Source of the DNA: Planococcaceae bacterium UBA3370
GTDB taxonomy: Bacteria > Bacillota > Bacilli > Bacillales_A > Planococcaceae
Assembly (NCBI GenBank): GCA_002360295.1
Contig: DEQI01000109.1
Span: forward strand, 1 to 14,648
Length of the DNA: 14,648 nucleotides
Direction: 5' to 3'
The position numbers and the translations under genes were made by a program. The notes under the pieces are model-generated. The model had not been told where the DNA came from. It made no database searches and saw only the letters and a list, made by a program, of their open reading frames with translations. How positions within the stretch are numbered: position 1 is the first letter of the stretch; each line of letters begins with the position of its first letter. Positions 6,176 to 14,013 of this stretch are shown here, one piece after another.

Positions 6176-7657
6176 ATGGAACGGACTACTTATAACATTC
6201 AACGCATACACCAAATAAATTTATTGTTAACTATTGCGCTAGTATTTTTAATTGTAACTCCATTAATTTTTCAAAATGGACTAAGTGAATCCGTTTTGTA
6301 TTGTGTAGCAGGTGTGTTGGTTATTACTTTTTCTCTTATTAATTATTTTTTACGATTACCTTATACAGTAAAGGCAGTTTTATTTGCCCTATTGCCTGCA
6401 ACCGTTATTTTTGCGTTATTTATACTAAATGGCTATGCACTAAACAAGCACTATATTTTACTGTTTACGATTATTATGGCTGCTCTATATTTTGATAAAT
6501 CCGTGCTAAGTATTTTCGGTTCCATTGTCGTGGTATATGTTATTGCTATCTATCTATGGGATAGTGAAAGTTTTTTAGGGGAAAGCGCACCTATTACGCA
6601 GTTTGTAATCATTTTGGCGGTTTATTTAGGGGCTATTATTAGTTTATACATTATGACCTATTTAGGGAGCAAACTGATTGCTGAGGCGGAACAAAAAGAG
6701 TTAGAATCAGCGGCATTGTTACAACGTCTAGCGTCTACACTATCAACAGTAGAAGAGGGTGCTATAAAGCTAGATGACCATGTGAAAGGTGTAGATGCCC
6801 ATGTACAAACGATTTATAGTTCAAGTGCTTCCGTACTAGAGGCTGTGCATCATATGGCAACAGCAATACATGATGAGGCTAATATGGTGGGCCAAGTGAA
6901 TAAGGTTATGCATGATTCAGCTGTAAAAATGGATGAGACAGCCGTCATATCTGAAGAAGTCGCTTTACAATCCGAGCAAATGAATGAAAAAATGCAAAAT
7001 AGCTGGAATAAAATAAATGAAGTGACCAACCAAATGCAAACGATGGAAAAAACCATAGCCACAACTACAGCAACCGTCGATGATTTACAAGGAAGCTTGC
7101 AAACCGTTAATGCATTGTTAACAAGTATTACGGACATTGCAGATCAAACGAACTTATTAGCCTTAAATGCAGCGATTGAAGCTGCTAGAGCAGGAGAACA
7201 TGGTAAAGGGTTTGCGGTTGTAGCGGATGAAGTACGGAAATTGGCGGAACAAAGTGCAAGGACAGTATCTGAAATTGCGAACGTAACGCAAAATTTATTT
7301 ACTAAATCAAATATTGCACAACAATATTCTCATGAAGGGAAGAAGGCAGTAAGCGAGGGACAAGAGTTATTGAAAGATATCGCAACGTCTGTGTTAGAAG
7401 TAACACAAACTTTCGCAAAAACCAATGAGCAATTACGTATTAATATGGCGACGATCCATGGGGCAACAAAAGAGTTCCAACAAGCGCAAAAGCAGATACA
7501 ACAAATGGCGCAAATTTCTGAAGAAAATGTAGCCTCGACTGAGCAAATAGTCAGTACAATTAGTATAGAAAATGAATTAATCCGTTCGATTACAAATTCG
7601 ACCGTGCAATTAAATCAATTAAGTAATGATCTACGTGTATTAAGTAGTCAAAATTAA
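6176..7657 (+). CDS. Methyl-accepting chemotaxis protein with six-helix membrane sensor
   Basis: This is a 493-aa chemoreceptor that would relay stimuli to the CheA/CheW array at the membrane. Residues about 14-165 form six hydrophobic helices (roughly 14-33, 38-60, 64-88, 91-108, 113-130, 142-165) with only short loops. There is no large extracellular ligand domain and I see no HAMP domain. The cytoplasmic part is a long coiled coil (about 170-493) with the conserved hairpin tip [20 protein letters not shown] and [19 protein letters not shown] (about 320-362). No C-terminal pentapeptide for methyltransferase tethering is evident. AGAAGGAG precedes the ATG. The gene is monocistronic, with a strong terminator shared with convergent guaC. 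The stimulus is unknown; a membrane-embedded sensor suggests hydrophobic ligands, membrane state or energy level, which is inference. Confidence 0.93.
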   Translation: MERTTYNIQRIHQINLLLTIALVFLIVTPLIFQNGLSESVLYCVAGVLVITFSLINYFLRLPYTVKAVLFALLPATVIFALFILNGYALNKHYILLFTIIMAALYFDKSVLSIFGSIVVVYVIAIYLWDSESFLGESAPITQFVIILAVYLGAIISLYIMTYLGSKLIAEAEQKELESAALLQRLASTLSTVEEGAIKLDDHVKGVDAHVQTIYSSSASVLEAVHHMATAIHDEANMVGQVNKVMHDSAVKMDETAVISEEVALQSEQMNEKMQNSWNKINEVTNQMQTMEKTIATTTATVDDLQGSLQTVNALLTSITDIADQTNLLALNAAIEAARAGEHGKGFAVVADEVRKLAEQSARTVSEIANVTQNLFTKSNIAQQYSHEGKKAVSEGQELLKDIATSVLEVTQTFAKTNEQLRINMATIHGATKEFQQAQKQIQQMAQISEENVASTEQIVSTISIENELIRSITNSTVQLNQLSNDLRVLSSQN

Positions 7658-7659
7658 AT

Positions 7660-7705
7660 AGGTTCTTGCTTAGTCATATGACTGAGCAAGAACCTTCTTT
7701 TATTT
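7660..7705. terminator. Bidirectional terminator between the chemoreceptor gene and guaC
   Basis: The 36-nt segment 7660-7695 is a nearly perfect palindrome: AGGTTCTTGCTTAGTC pairs with GACTGAGCAAGAACCT, with one G-U type position. It is followed by TCTTTTATTT on the plus strand and a T-rich ATTTAATTTT on the minus strand. It starts 2 nt after the chemoreceptor stop and ends about 17 nt from the guaC stop. Confidence 0.92.
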
Positions 7706-7712
7706 AGAAGTA

Positions 7713-8696
7713 TTAATAAACTTTGTCGCCATTAAAAATAGAGTTTTTCACAATAACATAGTCAACATTACGAATCGCATCTAGTTTTGTACCGCCTGCA
7801 TAAGAAATAGAAGACTGTAAATCTTGCTCCATTTCGATTAAAGTATCTTTTAAGCTCCCTTTATGCTCAACATACATTTTTTTACCTTCGACGTTCTTTC
7901 TTTCTCCCTTTTGGAATTCAGAAGCAGAGCCGAAATATTCTTTCACTGTTTTTCCGTCGATTTCTAAAGTTTCACCTGGAGATTCTTCGTGACCTGCAAA
8001 TAACGAACCGATCATGACCATTGATGCACCAAAACGTACTGATTTTGCAATGTCTCCGTGCGTACGAATACCACCATCAGCAATAATTGGTTTAGTTGCA
8101 GCTTTTGAACACCAACGTAGAGCGGCTAATTGCCAGCCACCTGTACCGAATCCTGTTTTAATTTTAGTAATACATACTTTACCTGGTCCAATACCTACTT
8201 TTGTTGCATCTGCACCAGCATTTTCAAGCTCACGAACTGCTTCAGGTGTACCAACGTTACCTGCAATAACGAAGCTTGAAGGTAAAAGGTTTTTAATATG
8301 CTGAATCATACGAATCACGGCATTAGAATGCCCATGTGCAATATCAATCGTAATGAATTCAGGTACTAAGTTAGCAGCAGCTAGCTCTTCAATAAATGTG
8401 TATTCTTCATCTTTTACACCAACACTAATGGATGCGATGAGTCCTCGTTCATGCATGTCTTTAATAAAATTTACACGAGCTTCAGGATTGAAGCGATGCA
8501 TAATATAAAAGTAACCGTTTTCAGCTAACATTAATGCGATTTTTTCATCAATAATTGTCTGCATATTAGCAGGGACTACTGGTAGCTTAAATTTATGACC
8601 GCCTAAAGTTACTGAAGTATCACATTGTGAGCGGCTTTCTACGATACATTTTGCGGGTATTAGTTGAATATCTTCATAGTCAAAAACATTATCCAT
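7713..8696 (-). CDS. guaC: GMP reductase (GuaC), 327 aa
   Basis: This cytosolic TIM-barrel enzyme of the IMPDH/GMPR superfamily converts GMP to IMP with NADPH, releasing ammonia, and so recycles guanine nucleotides. The catalytic loop reads [13 protein letters not shown] with the nucleophilic Cys at residue 175. The phosphate-binding barrel segments [17 protein letters not shown] and [12 protein letters not shown] follow, and [10 protein letters not shown] at the N-terminus is family-typical. The length fits the roughly 326-aa Firmicute type, and the CBS domains of IMP dehydrogenase are absent. It is distinguished from IMPDH by length and by the NMQTIID and [11 protein letters not shown] segments. 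TTAGGAGTG lies 7 nt before the ATG. A sigma-A promoter and paired PurBox-like sites lie upstream, in line with the PurR control known for guaC in Bacillus subtilis. Confidence 0.97.
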   Translation of the reverse strand: MDNVFDYEDIQLIPAKCIVESRSQCDTSVTLGGHKFKLPVVPANMQTIIDEKIALMLAENGYFYIMHRFNPEARVNFIKDMHERGLIASISVGVKDEEYTFIEELAAANLVPEFITIDIAHGHSNAVIRMIQHIKNLLPSSFVIAGNVGTPEAVRELENAGADATKVGIGPGKVCITKIKTGFGTGGWQLAALRWCSKAATKPIIADGGIRTHGDIAKSVRFGASMVMIGSLFAGHEESPGETLEIDGKTVKEYFGSASEFQKGERKNVEGKKMYVEHKGSLKDTLIEMEQDLQSSISYAGGTKLDAIRNVDYVIVKNSIFNGDKVY

Positions 8697-8715
8697 TTAT
8701 AAACACTCCTAAATA

Positions 8716-8749
8716 CGAATATTTTTATATATATTTTTTAAAACGTTCG
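8716..8749. promoter_or_regulatory. Paired PurBox-like PurR operator of guaC
   Basis: CGAATATT (8716-8723) and AACGTTCG (8742-8749, reverse complement CGAACGTT) are inverted copies, each differing by one base from the Bacillus PurBox core CGAACATT. The 18-nt spacing is close to the 16-17 nt usual for PurBox pairs. They lie between the guaC promoter and its start codon, so bound PurR would block transcription. PurR control of guaC is known in B. subtilis; binding here is inferred. Confidence 0.6.
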
Positions 8750-8758
8750 CCATTTGGT

Positions 8759-8787
8759 AATTTACACGATTTTCAGCAAATTGTCAA
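8759..8787 (-). promoter_or_regulatory. guaC sigma-A promoter
   Basis: On the minus strand a consensus TTGACA (8787-8782) is followed after exactly 17 nt by TAAATT (8764-8759, 4 of 6). Initiation would fall near 8752, giving a leader of about 55 nt that carries the PurBox-like pair. Confidence 0.65.
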
Positions 8788-8796
8788 AGCAATTAT

Positions 8797-8840
8797 AAAA
8801 AAAAACCCAAAAATCACAGTTTAATGGTGATTTTGAGGTT
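8797..8840 (-). terminator. Terminator of the YbjQ-family gene
   Basis: On the minus strand AACCTCAAAATCAC (8840-8827) pairs with GTGATTTTTGGGTT (8817-8804), with one mismatch and one wobble. The loop is 9 nt and a run of nine Ts (8805-8797) overlaps the stem end. It separates this gene from the guaC promoter just downstream. Confidence 0.85.
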
Positions 8841-8913
8841 TATAGTACTTTCCATATTTCCAGTTTATTTAGTAGCACTAGCGCTGCTCTTCTAGCAGGG
8901 CGCTTCTGCTTTT

Positions 8914-9228
8914 TTAACGATATGTAACTGCTGTGCCTGTGGCGATACACATCATCATTCCTTCACGAAGTGTTTCAAAGTCTAAATCAACGCCGATAAT
9001 AGCATTTGCTCCAAGTTGCTTAGCACGAGCAGTCATTTCTTCAATAGCAATTTGTCGTCCTTCAGCGAGCTTGTTTTCGTAAGCCGCACTGCGCCCACCA
9101 ATAACATCTGTTACGGATGCAAAAATATCGCGTACAATATTGGCTCCCATAATGGCTTCCCCTGAAACAATACCATGATATGCTTGGATCGTCTTTCCTT
9201 CTAAATGATTTGTCGTTGTCACTAACAT
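8914..9228 (-). CDS. YbjQ/UPF0145 family protein, 104 aa
   Basis: This small cytosolic protein of the YbjQ (UPF0145, putative heavy-metal-binding) family has a biochemical role that is not firmly known; members form pentamers in structures. Family hallmarks are [27 protein letters not shown] residues near 25-45, GRSAAYE, the helix [23 protein letters not shown] and the C-terminal strand. The length (104 aa) is normal. AGGAGG lies 7 nt before the ATG. It is a single gene on the minus strand, divergent from the MHYT phosphodiesterase, and ended by the hairpin at 8797-8840. A second GC-rich hairpin (about 8876-8900) lies just past its stop, but its T-run is on the plus strand. Confidence 0.92.
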   Translation of the reverse strand: MLVTTTNHLEGKTIQAYHGIVSGEAIMGANIVRDIFASVTDVIGGRSAAYENKLAEGRQIAIEEMTARAKQLGANAIIGVDLDFETLREGMMMCIATGTAVTYR

Positions 9229-9403
9229 GTGAACGCCTCCTATCGTGTTGAAATAGTATACGGGAATAGGAAGTAAATGATTCGGAAAAATCGGACTTTA
9301 TTCGAAAGTAAATGATGAATTTTAATCAATTATAATAAATTCAAACTTTATTAAATATCGAGTAAGGGTAATGTAGTATAAACGGTAGAAGAGGTGAGAG
9401 TAA

Positions 9404-11464
9404 ATGTTTTCGATACCGAATGATTCATCAATAGTTTATATGCCAATGACTTTTTCACCATGGCTTGTTATTTTATCGATCGTTATTGCATGTATAGGTT
9501 CTTTTACAGCATTATCTTGTATTGTACGAATTGAGCAAAACAGTTTAATAAATAAAAAGGTATGGTTGATTTTGTCAACTGTTTCTATGACATTAAGTGT
9601 GTGGTCGATGCATTTTATCGGTATGGCAGCTCTCAAATTACCAGTCTATATGTCATTTAATGTATTTGTAACGATACTATCATTGTTACCCTTGTTAATT
9701 ACTACATTTCTAGCTTTTTATTTAATGAATCGACCTCGAAAACGTTCTAGTATACATATTTTAGCTGGTACATTAATGGGTATCGGCTTTTCTAGTATGC
9801 ACTACTTAGGCGTTTATGCGATGGAGTTTAACCATGTAAGTTATTATTATGATACATGGATTTTTGGTTTATCTATTCTCGTGTCCATAGTAGTGTCTAT
9901 TATTGTTCTATATCTTTTTTCTGCTAAACAAAAATATACACTGCTTCTTTCATCTCGTATTGTCACATCTTGTATATTAGCAATCGCTATTTCAAGTATG
10001 CATTATATGGGGATGTACGCAATGAAATTATATGTTACGCCAACACAAGCGAGCTTATATGGGGCAACGGATGATAGCGGCTTCATCATGTTAATAAGTG
10101 CTATAACAGTAAGTATGATGTTGGTTTTAATTTTGTTATTATCGACAGTATTTATGGACCGATATATTGAAAACAGGATTCATTATTTTGATCCCCTTAC
10201 GAAGTTACCAAATCGCAGTATGTTTCAAGAGCGAATAGAGGCCTCTTCAAAGGTCAAAGCTATTGCGGTATGGCATTTTCATGACCTAGAAACATACAAT
10301 CAAGAGCACGGTTACTTTTTTGTGGATCAACTGATTGCCTATATAGCTAAGCTTCTTCAATCTTATTTACCATCTCTTACAAATATATATCGCACGCAAG
10401 GAAATCGTTTTACGTTTGTTGCAAATGATGAAGCAGCAGCAAGTGATTTGTTCGAAAAGTTGCAAACATTAACAAAGCAACTGAAAGAAGGGATATCGTT
10501 TAAAGGAAATGACATACAATTGCAAGGGATTTGCGTTTTCGTTCAATCAGAAAATGGACATTTAGAAACGCTAGAGAATTTATATTTAAATAGTTTAACA
10601 GTCTTAAAGCATCCGGGTATTAATAACAAACTTGATTTTGTTCAGTATGATTCTAAAATTCATACGCGAAATTTTGCAGATGAAATTTTAGAAGGAATCG
10701 ATTGTGCAATGGTTAACCACCATTTGTATCTAGTATATCAACCAAAAATTAATCCTATTTCAAATACGATAGAAAGTGTGGAGGCGCTAATACGTTGGCA
10801 GCATAGTAAGCATGGCTTCTTATCCCCCGCAATCTTTTTACCTATTCTAGAGTCCAATAATCGAATGGGTGATTTAACAGATTGGGTTATAGAGCAAGTG
10901 TGTAAGCAGTTAATCGTGTGGAAGAATGTAGACAATATGCCGAAGCAAGTAGCGATTAATATTCCCGGACATTATATAACATCTAATAGATTGATGGAGT
11001 TTTTAACAACAACCACTGCAGCATATGACATTAGTGCTAAAGCTATTGAGTTAGAAATTACAGAGACAAGCTTTGTGAAAAATATTGCTAGCGCAGAAAA
11101 AGTAGTACGTGATTTTCGTAAGGCTGGCTTTTCTGTTGCACTCGATGACTTTGGTACAGGGGCTTCATCATTGTCTTATTTAAAAAAGATTCCTATCAAT
11201 ACGTTGAAAATTGATAAATCATTTATTGATGATGTGCCGATGTCTATGAAAGATGCCTCCATTATTAAATCAATGATTCAGCTCGGACAATCATTGAATA
11301 TGAAAGTGGTTGTTGAAGGAGTTGAAACAAAGGAGCAAGTTGATTTTTTAATTGATGAATGTGGCGCACCTTATATACAAGGTTTCTATTACGCGAAGCC
11401 TATGAAGCCTGAAGAATTAGCTGAATGGCTTCATTCACGCCAATTACAAGTAACCGCCAAATAA
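9404..11464 (+). CDS. MHYT sensor-degenerate GGDEF-EAL protein, predicted c-di-GMP phosphodiesterase
   Basis: This is a 686-aa membrane protein. Residues 1-250 hold about seven helices with three MHYT-type motifs: SMHFIGM (H70), SMHYLGVYAM (H133) and SMHYMGMYAM (H200). This domain is proposed to bind metal and sense gases such as O2, CO or NO. Residues about 258-420 form a GGDEF domain that keeps DPLTKLPNR, but the active-site motif is replaced by QGNRF (332-336), so cyclase activity is unlikely. The EAL domain (about 430-680) retains E460-A-L-x-R, N519, E551, DDFGTG (581-586), K602 or K605, E638 and Q659, so c-di-GMP hydrolysis is expected. Unlike B. subtilis YkoW as I recall it, no PAS domain separates MHYT from GGDEF. 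AGAGGTGAG precedes the ATG. It is monocistronic, with a terminator at 11529-11584. A TATAAT at 9331-9336 lacks a good -35. Confidence 0.94.
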   Translation: MFSIPNDSSIVYMPMTFSPWLVILSIVIACIGSFTALSCIVRIEQNSLINKKVWLILSTVSMTLSVWSMHFIGMAALKLPVYMSFNVFVTILSLLPLLITTFLAFYLMNRPRKRSSIHILAGTLMGIGFSSMHYLGVYAMEFNHVSYYYDTWIFGLSILVSIVVSIIVLYLFSAKQKYTLLLSSRIVTSCILAIAISSMHYMGMYAMKLYVTPTQASLYGATDDSGFIMLISAITVSMMLVLILLLSTVFMDRYIENRIHYFDPLTKLPNRSMFQERIEASSKVKAIAVWHFHDLETYNQEHGYFFVDQLIAYIAKLLQSYLPSLTNIYRTQGNRFTFVANDEAAASDLFEKLQTLTKQLKEGISFKGNDIQLQGICVFVQSENGHLETLENLYLNSLTVLKHPGINNKLDFVQYDSKIHTRNFADEILEGIDCAMVNHHLYLVYQPKINPISNTIESVEALIRWQHSKHGFLSPAIFLPILESNNRMGDLTDWVIEQVCKQLIVWKNVDNMPKQVAINIPGHYITSNRLMEFLTTTTAAYDISAKAIELEITETSFVKNIASAEKVVRDFRKAGFSVALDDFGTGASSLSYLKKIPINTLKIDKSFIDDVPMSMKDASIIKSMIQLGQSLNMKVVVEGVETKEQVDFLIDECGAPYIQGFYYAKPMKPEELAEWLHSRQLQVTAK

Positions 11465-11528
11465 AAAGAGATGCCTAATTGATCTATTCAAATATCTTAT
11501 TAGATGTTTAAGAGAAGTGTAAAACATA

Positions 11529-11584
11529 AAAAAGAGTTGTCTTATTAAGCTATGACTTATAAGATCACTCTTTTTGTTTTTTTT
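11529..11584 (+). terminator. Terminator of the MHYT-EAL gene
   Basis: AAAAAGAGT (11529-11537) pairs with ACTCTTTTT (11567-11575). An inner stem, TCTTAT with ATAAGA, extends the hairpin. Eight Ts follow at 11577-11584. It lies 64 nt after the stop codon. Confidence 0.85.
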
Positions 11585-11666
11585 ATAGAGATATAGAAAA
11601 AGTTCTCTATCAGTTTGAAGCTTAATAATAATGCGGTGTAATTTCGTAAATATTTGAATATAACCA

Positions 11667-11695
11667 TTGAATCCCTCGTATATATTATATATAAT
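11667..11695 (+). promoter_or_regulatory. Sigma-A promoter of the liv transporter operon
   Basis: TTGAAT (11667-11672, 4 of 6) and a perfect TATAAT (11690-11695) are separated by exactly 17 nt. Initiation would fall near 11702, leaving a leader of about 40 nt before the binding-protein start. Confidence 0.75.
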
Positions 11696-11707
11696 TATCT
11701 GAAAATA
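11693..11707. promoter_or_regulatory. CodY box overlapping the liv promoter
   Basis: AATTATCTGAAAATA matches 13 of 15 positions of the CodY motif AATTTTCWGAAAATT. It overlaps the -10 box and the likely start point, an ideal position for repression when branched-chain amino acids and GTP are plentiful. The downstream genes import amino acids, which fits the known CodY regulon; binding itself is inferred. Confidence 0.75.
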
Positions 11708-11742
11708 CAAAACATTTAAAAACTTGATAGGAGGAAATGCGG

Positions 11743-12945
11743 GTGAAGAAACGTCAGTTAAAGAAACTTGCTTCAATATTTTTTGCTACTTCAGTTTTAC
11801 TTGGTGCTCTCGCAGGCTGCGGTACGAGTGAAGGCTCTTCAACAGGAAATACAGTAAGTAGTGACGCTGAAACGATAAAAATCGGTGCAAACCTTGAATT
11901 ATCAGGAAATGTAGCGTCTTACGGCTCATCTATTGGAGACGGGGCAATGTTAGCCATAGATGAGATAAATGCGAAGGGTGGTATTAACGGTAAAAAGTTA
12001 GAATTAATAAAAATAGATAATAAATCAGACAACTCGGAGGCGACAGCAGCGGCTATTCGATTAGCAGAACAAGAAAAAGTTGTAGCGATGATTGGACCTG
12101 CAACATCAGGTAATACAGTAGCTACAGTACAAATTGCGAATAAATATAAGGTACCAGTCGTTACAGCTTCTGGGACGGCACCAAATGTGACAGAAAATGA
12201 TGATGGAACAATTAATGAATATGCATTCCGTACTTGTTTTATCGATCCATTCCAAGGGACAGTAGCTGCCAATTTTGCTACAGGTGAGCTTGGGGCCAAA
12301 AACGTGGCAATCTATGCTGACAATGCATCTGATTATGCAAAAGGCCTAGCTGCATCGTTTAAAGAAACGATTGAAAAAAATGGAGGTAAAGTAGTAGCGG
12401 AGGAAGCTTATGTAGCAAAAGATGTAGATTTCAAAGCGACTTTAACAAAAATTAAGTCAGTAAATCCTGATTTCATCTTTATCCCTGGATATTATGAAGA
12501 GGTTGGTTTAATTGTTAAACAAGCACGTGAATTAGGGATTACAGTACCGTTGATGGGTGCAGATGGATGGGATTCTCCAACTTTAGTTGAATTAGCTGGT
12601 GGAGAGGCGTTAAATAACACGTTCATTACAAATCACTATTCATCTGAAGATCCAGATTCGACGATTCAAGAATTTGTGACAGCATTCAAAGGGAAGTATA
12701 ACCAAGCGCCAAATGCATTCCATGCATTAGGCTATGATACAGTGTATTTCATTAAAGATGCTATTGAGCGTTCAGGCGATAATATTACAAGTGAAGGGAT
12801 TAAAAAGGCTTTAGCTGACACGAAAGATTTAAAACTAATAACAGGTACTTTTACTGTAGATAACAAGCATAACCCTGTTAAATCTGCGACTGTACTAGAA
12901 TTTAAAAATGGCAAACAAGTATTCAATTCTAAAGTTAACCCTTAA
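11743..12945 (+). CDS. Branched-chain amino acid ABC transporter substrate-binding lipoprotein (LivJ/LivK type)
   Basis: This extracellular, lipid-anchored binding protein (about 400 aa) has the type I periplasmic-binding fold and would deliver leucine, isoleucine, valine or a related amino acid to the LivHM permease. The signal peptide MKKRQLKK plus a hydrophobic stretch ends in the lipobox LAGC with lipidated C26, followed by a Ser/Thr/Gly-rich linker. The mature part starts TIKIGANLELSGNVASYG and continues with DEINAKGGINGKKLELI, MIGPATSGNTVA, VPVVTASGTAP and GADGWDSP, all typical of the family. An in-frame ATG lies at 11737, but AGGAGG (11729-11734) is only 2 nt from it and 8 nt from the GTG at 11743, so GTG is preferred. 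Controlled by the promoter and CodY box just upstream. Exact ligand preference cannot be read. Confidence 0.93.
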   Translation: MKKRQLKKLASIFFATSVLLGALAGCGTSEGSSTGNTVSSDAETIKIGANLELSGNVASYGSSIGDGAMLAIDEINAKGGINGKKLELIKIDNKSDNSEATAAAIRLAEQEKVVAMIGPATSGNTVATVQIANKYKVPVVTASGTAPNVTENDDGTINEYAFRTCFIDPFQGTVAANFATGELGAKNVAIYADNASDYAKGLAASFKETIEKNGGKVVAEEAYVAKDVDFKATLTKIKSVNPDFIFIPGYYEEVGLIVKQARELGITVPLMGADGWDSPTLVELAGGEALNNTFITNHYSSEDPDSTIQEFVTAFKGKYNQAPNAFHALGYDTVYFIKDAIERSGDNITSEGIKKALADTKDLKLITGTFTVDNKHNPVKSATVLEFKNGKQVFNSKVNP

Positions 12946-12971
12946 TCCACTTAGTAGTTTAGGTAAGTGGA
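12946..12971 (+). other. Hairpin immediately after the binding-protein stop
   Basis: TCCACTTA (12946-12953) and TAAGTGGA (12964-12971) form a perfect 8-bp stem with a 10-nt loop, starting on the base after the stop codon. There is no T-run, so it more likely protects the 3' end of the upstream mRNA than terminates. Confidence 0.6.
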
Positions 12972-13047
12972 ATAATTGTATAGAAAATGGAATGGTAGGC
13001 TGTAAGAAGCTGTGACTGTCTCACGAAGATGCAGATATATACAGTTG

Positions 13048-13077
13048 AAAAGGGGGGCGAGCTGTGCCTCCCTTTTT
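13048..13077 (+). terminator. Intercistronic attenuator-like hairpin before livH
   Basis: AAAAGGGGGGC (13048-13058) pairs with GCCTCCCTTTT (13066-13076) with one G-U wobble and a 7-nt loop. The T-run is short and followed by CCC, so termination is probably partial. It sits 46 nt before the LivH start and could lower permease expression relative to the binding protein. Confidence 0.6.
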
Positions 13078-13122
13078 CCCTTTAAACTTTAACTGAAATT
13101 GACTCGAACAGGGGGAATGCGA

Positions 13123-14004
13123 ATGGAGTGGATACAGCAATTAGTAAATGGCATTTCATTAGGTAGTATTTATGCATTAATAGCACTTGGGTACACAATG
13201 GTATACGGTATTATAAAGCTCATTAACTTTGCCCATGGTGACGTATTTATGCTTGGCGCATTTATTGGTTTTTACGCCATTGTTAGATGGGAAATGCACT
13301 TTATAGTAGCGTTATTAGTAGCCATGATTTTATGTGCCATTATTGGGGTTGTTATCGAACGGGTAGCTTATAAACGTTTACGAAATGCGACAAGAATAGC
13401 AGCGTTAATTACAGCGATTGGGGTTTCTTTATTAATTGAGTATACGGTTATTTTTTTCCGCGTTCGTGGGGCGTCTCCAGAAGCGTTTCCAACAGTGTTT
13501 GAAAATAAAACAATTGAATTTTTGGGCGTACAAATAACGATGCAATCCATTTTAATATTAACCGTTTCAATTGTATTAATGATATTACTGCAATTTATTG
13601 TTCACCAGACAAAGATCGGGAAAGCGATGCGTGCGGTATCACATGATGCAGATGCGGCACGTTTAATGGGGATTAACGTGGATAATACCATTTCTGCAAC
13701 ATTTGCAATCGGCTCAGCATTAGCGGGGGCTGCAGGTGTTATATTTGGCATTTATTACACACGTATTGACCCGTTAATGGGCATACTACCGGGCTTAAAG
13801 GCGTTTGTTGCTGCTGTACTTGGTGGGATAGGTATTATTCCAGGAGCAATGGTTGGCGGGTTAGTACTGGGTGTTGTAGAAACAATTGTTAGTGCACTTG
13901 GCTATTCGTTATGGCGTGATGCGGCAGCTTTCGTTATTTTAATTATTATTTTAATACTACGACCAGCGGGTATTTTCGGTAAAAACGCCCGTGAGAAAGT
14001 GTAG
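13123..14004 (+). CDS. livH: Branched-chain amino acid ABC transporter permease LivH
   Basis: This 293-aa integral membrane permease of the LivH family is one half of the transmembrane channel, pairing with LivM and energised by LivG/LivF ATPases expected further downstream. The N-terminus MEWIQQLVNGISLGSIYALIA is followed by LGYTMVYGIIKLINFAHGDVFMLGAF, the family signature. The loop GKAMRAVSHDADAARLMGINV is the expected contact to the ATPase, and GGIGIIPGAMVGGLVLGVVE lies near the end. The frame is open from a TTG at 13099, but the ATG at 13123 is chosen because GGGGG (13111-13115) is 7 nt upstream and because of family alignment; the ATG at 13117 is too close to that site. The livM start follows 9 nt after its stop, showing one operon. 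Confidence 0.95.
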   Translation: MEWIQQLVNGISLGSIYALIALGYTMVYGIIKLINFAHGDVFMLGAFIGFYAIVRWEMHFIVALLVAMILCAIIGVVIERVAYKRLRNATRIAALITAIGVSLLIEYTVIFFRVRGASPEAFPTVFENKTIEFLGVQITMQSILILTVSIVLMILLQFIVHQTKIGKAMRAVSHDADAARLMGINVDNTISATFAIGSALAGAAGVIFGIYYTRIDPLMGILPGLKAFVAAVLGGIGIIPGAMVGGLVLGVVETIVSALGYSLWRDAAAFVILIIILILRPAGIFGKNAREKV

Positions 14005-14013
14005 GTGAGCTGT

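Noticed and set aside
8876..8905. GC-rich hairpin followed by a T-run on the plus strand beyond the YbjQ-family stop
   Set aside because: The stem has a two-base bulge, the T-run faces the plus strand where no gene ends, and the minus-strand terminator at 8797-8840 already explains the gene end.
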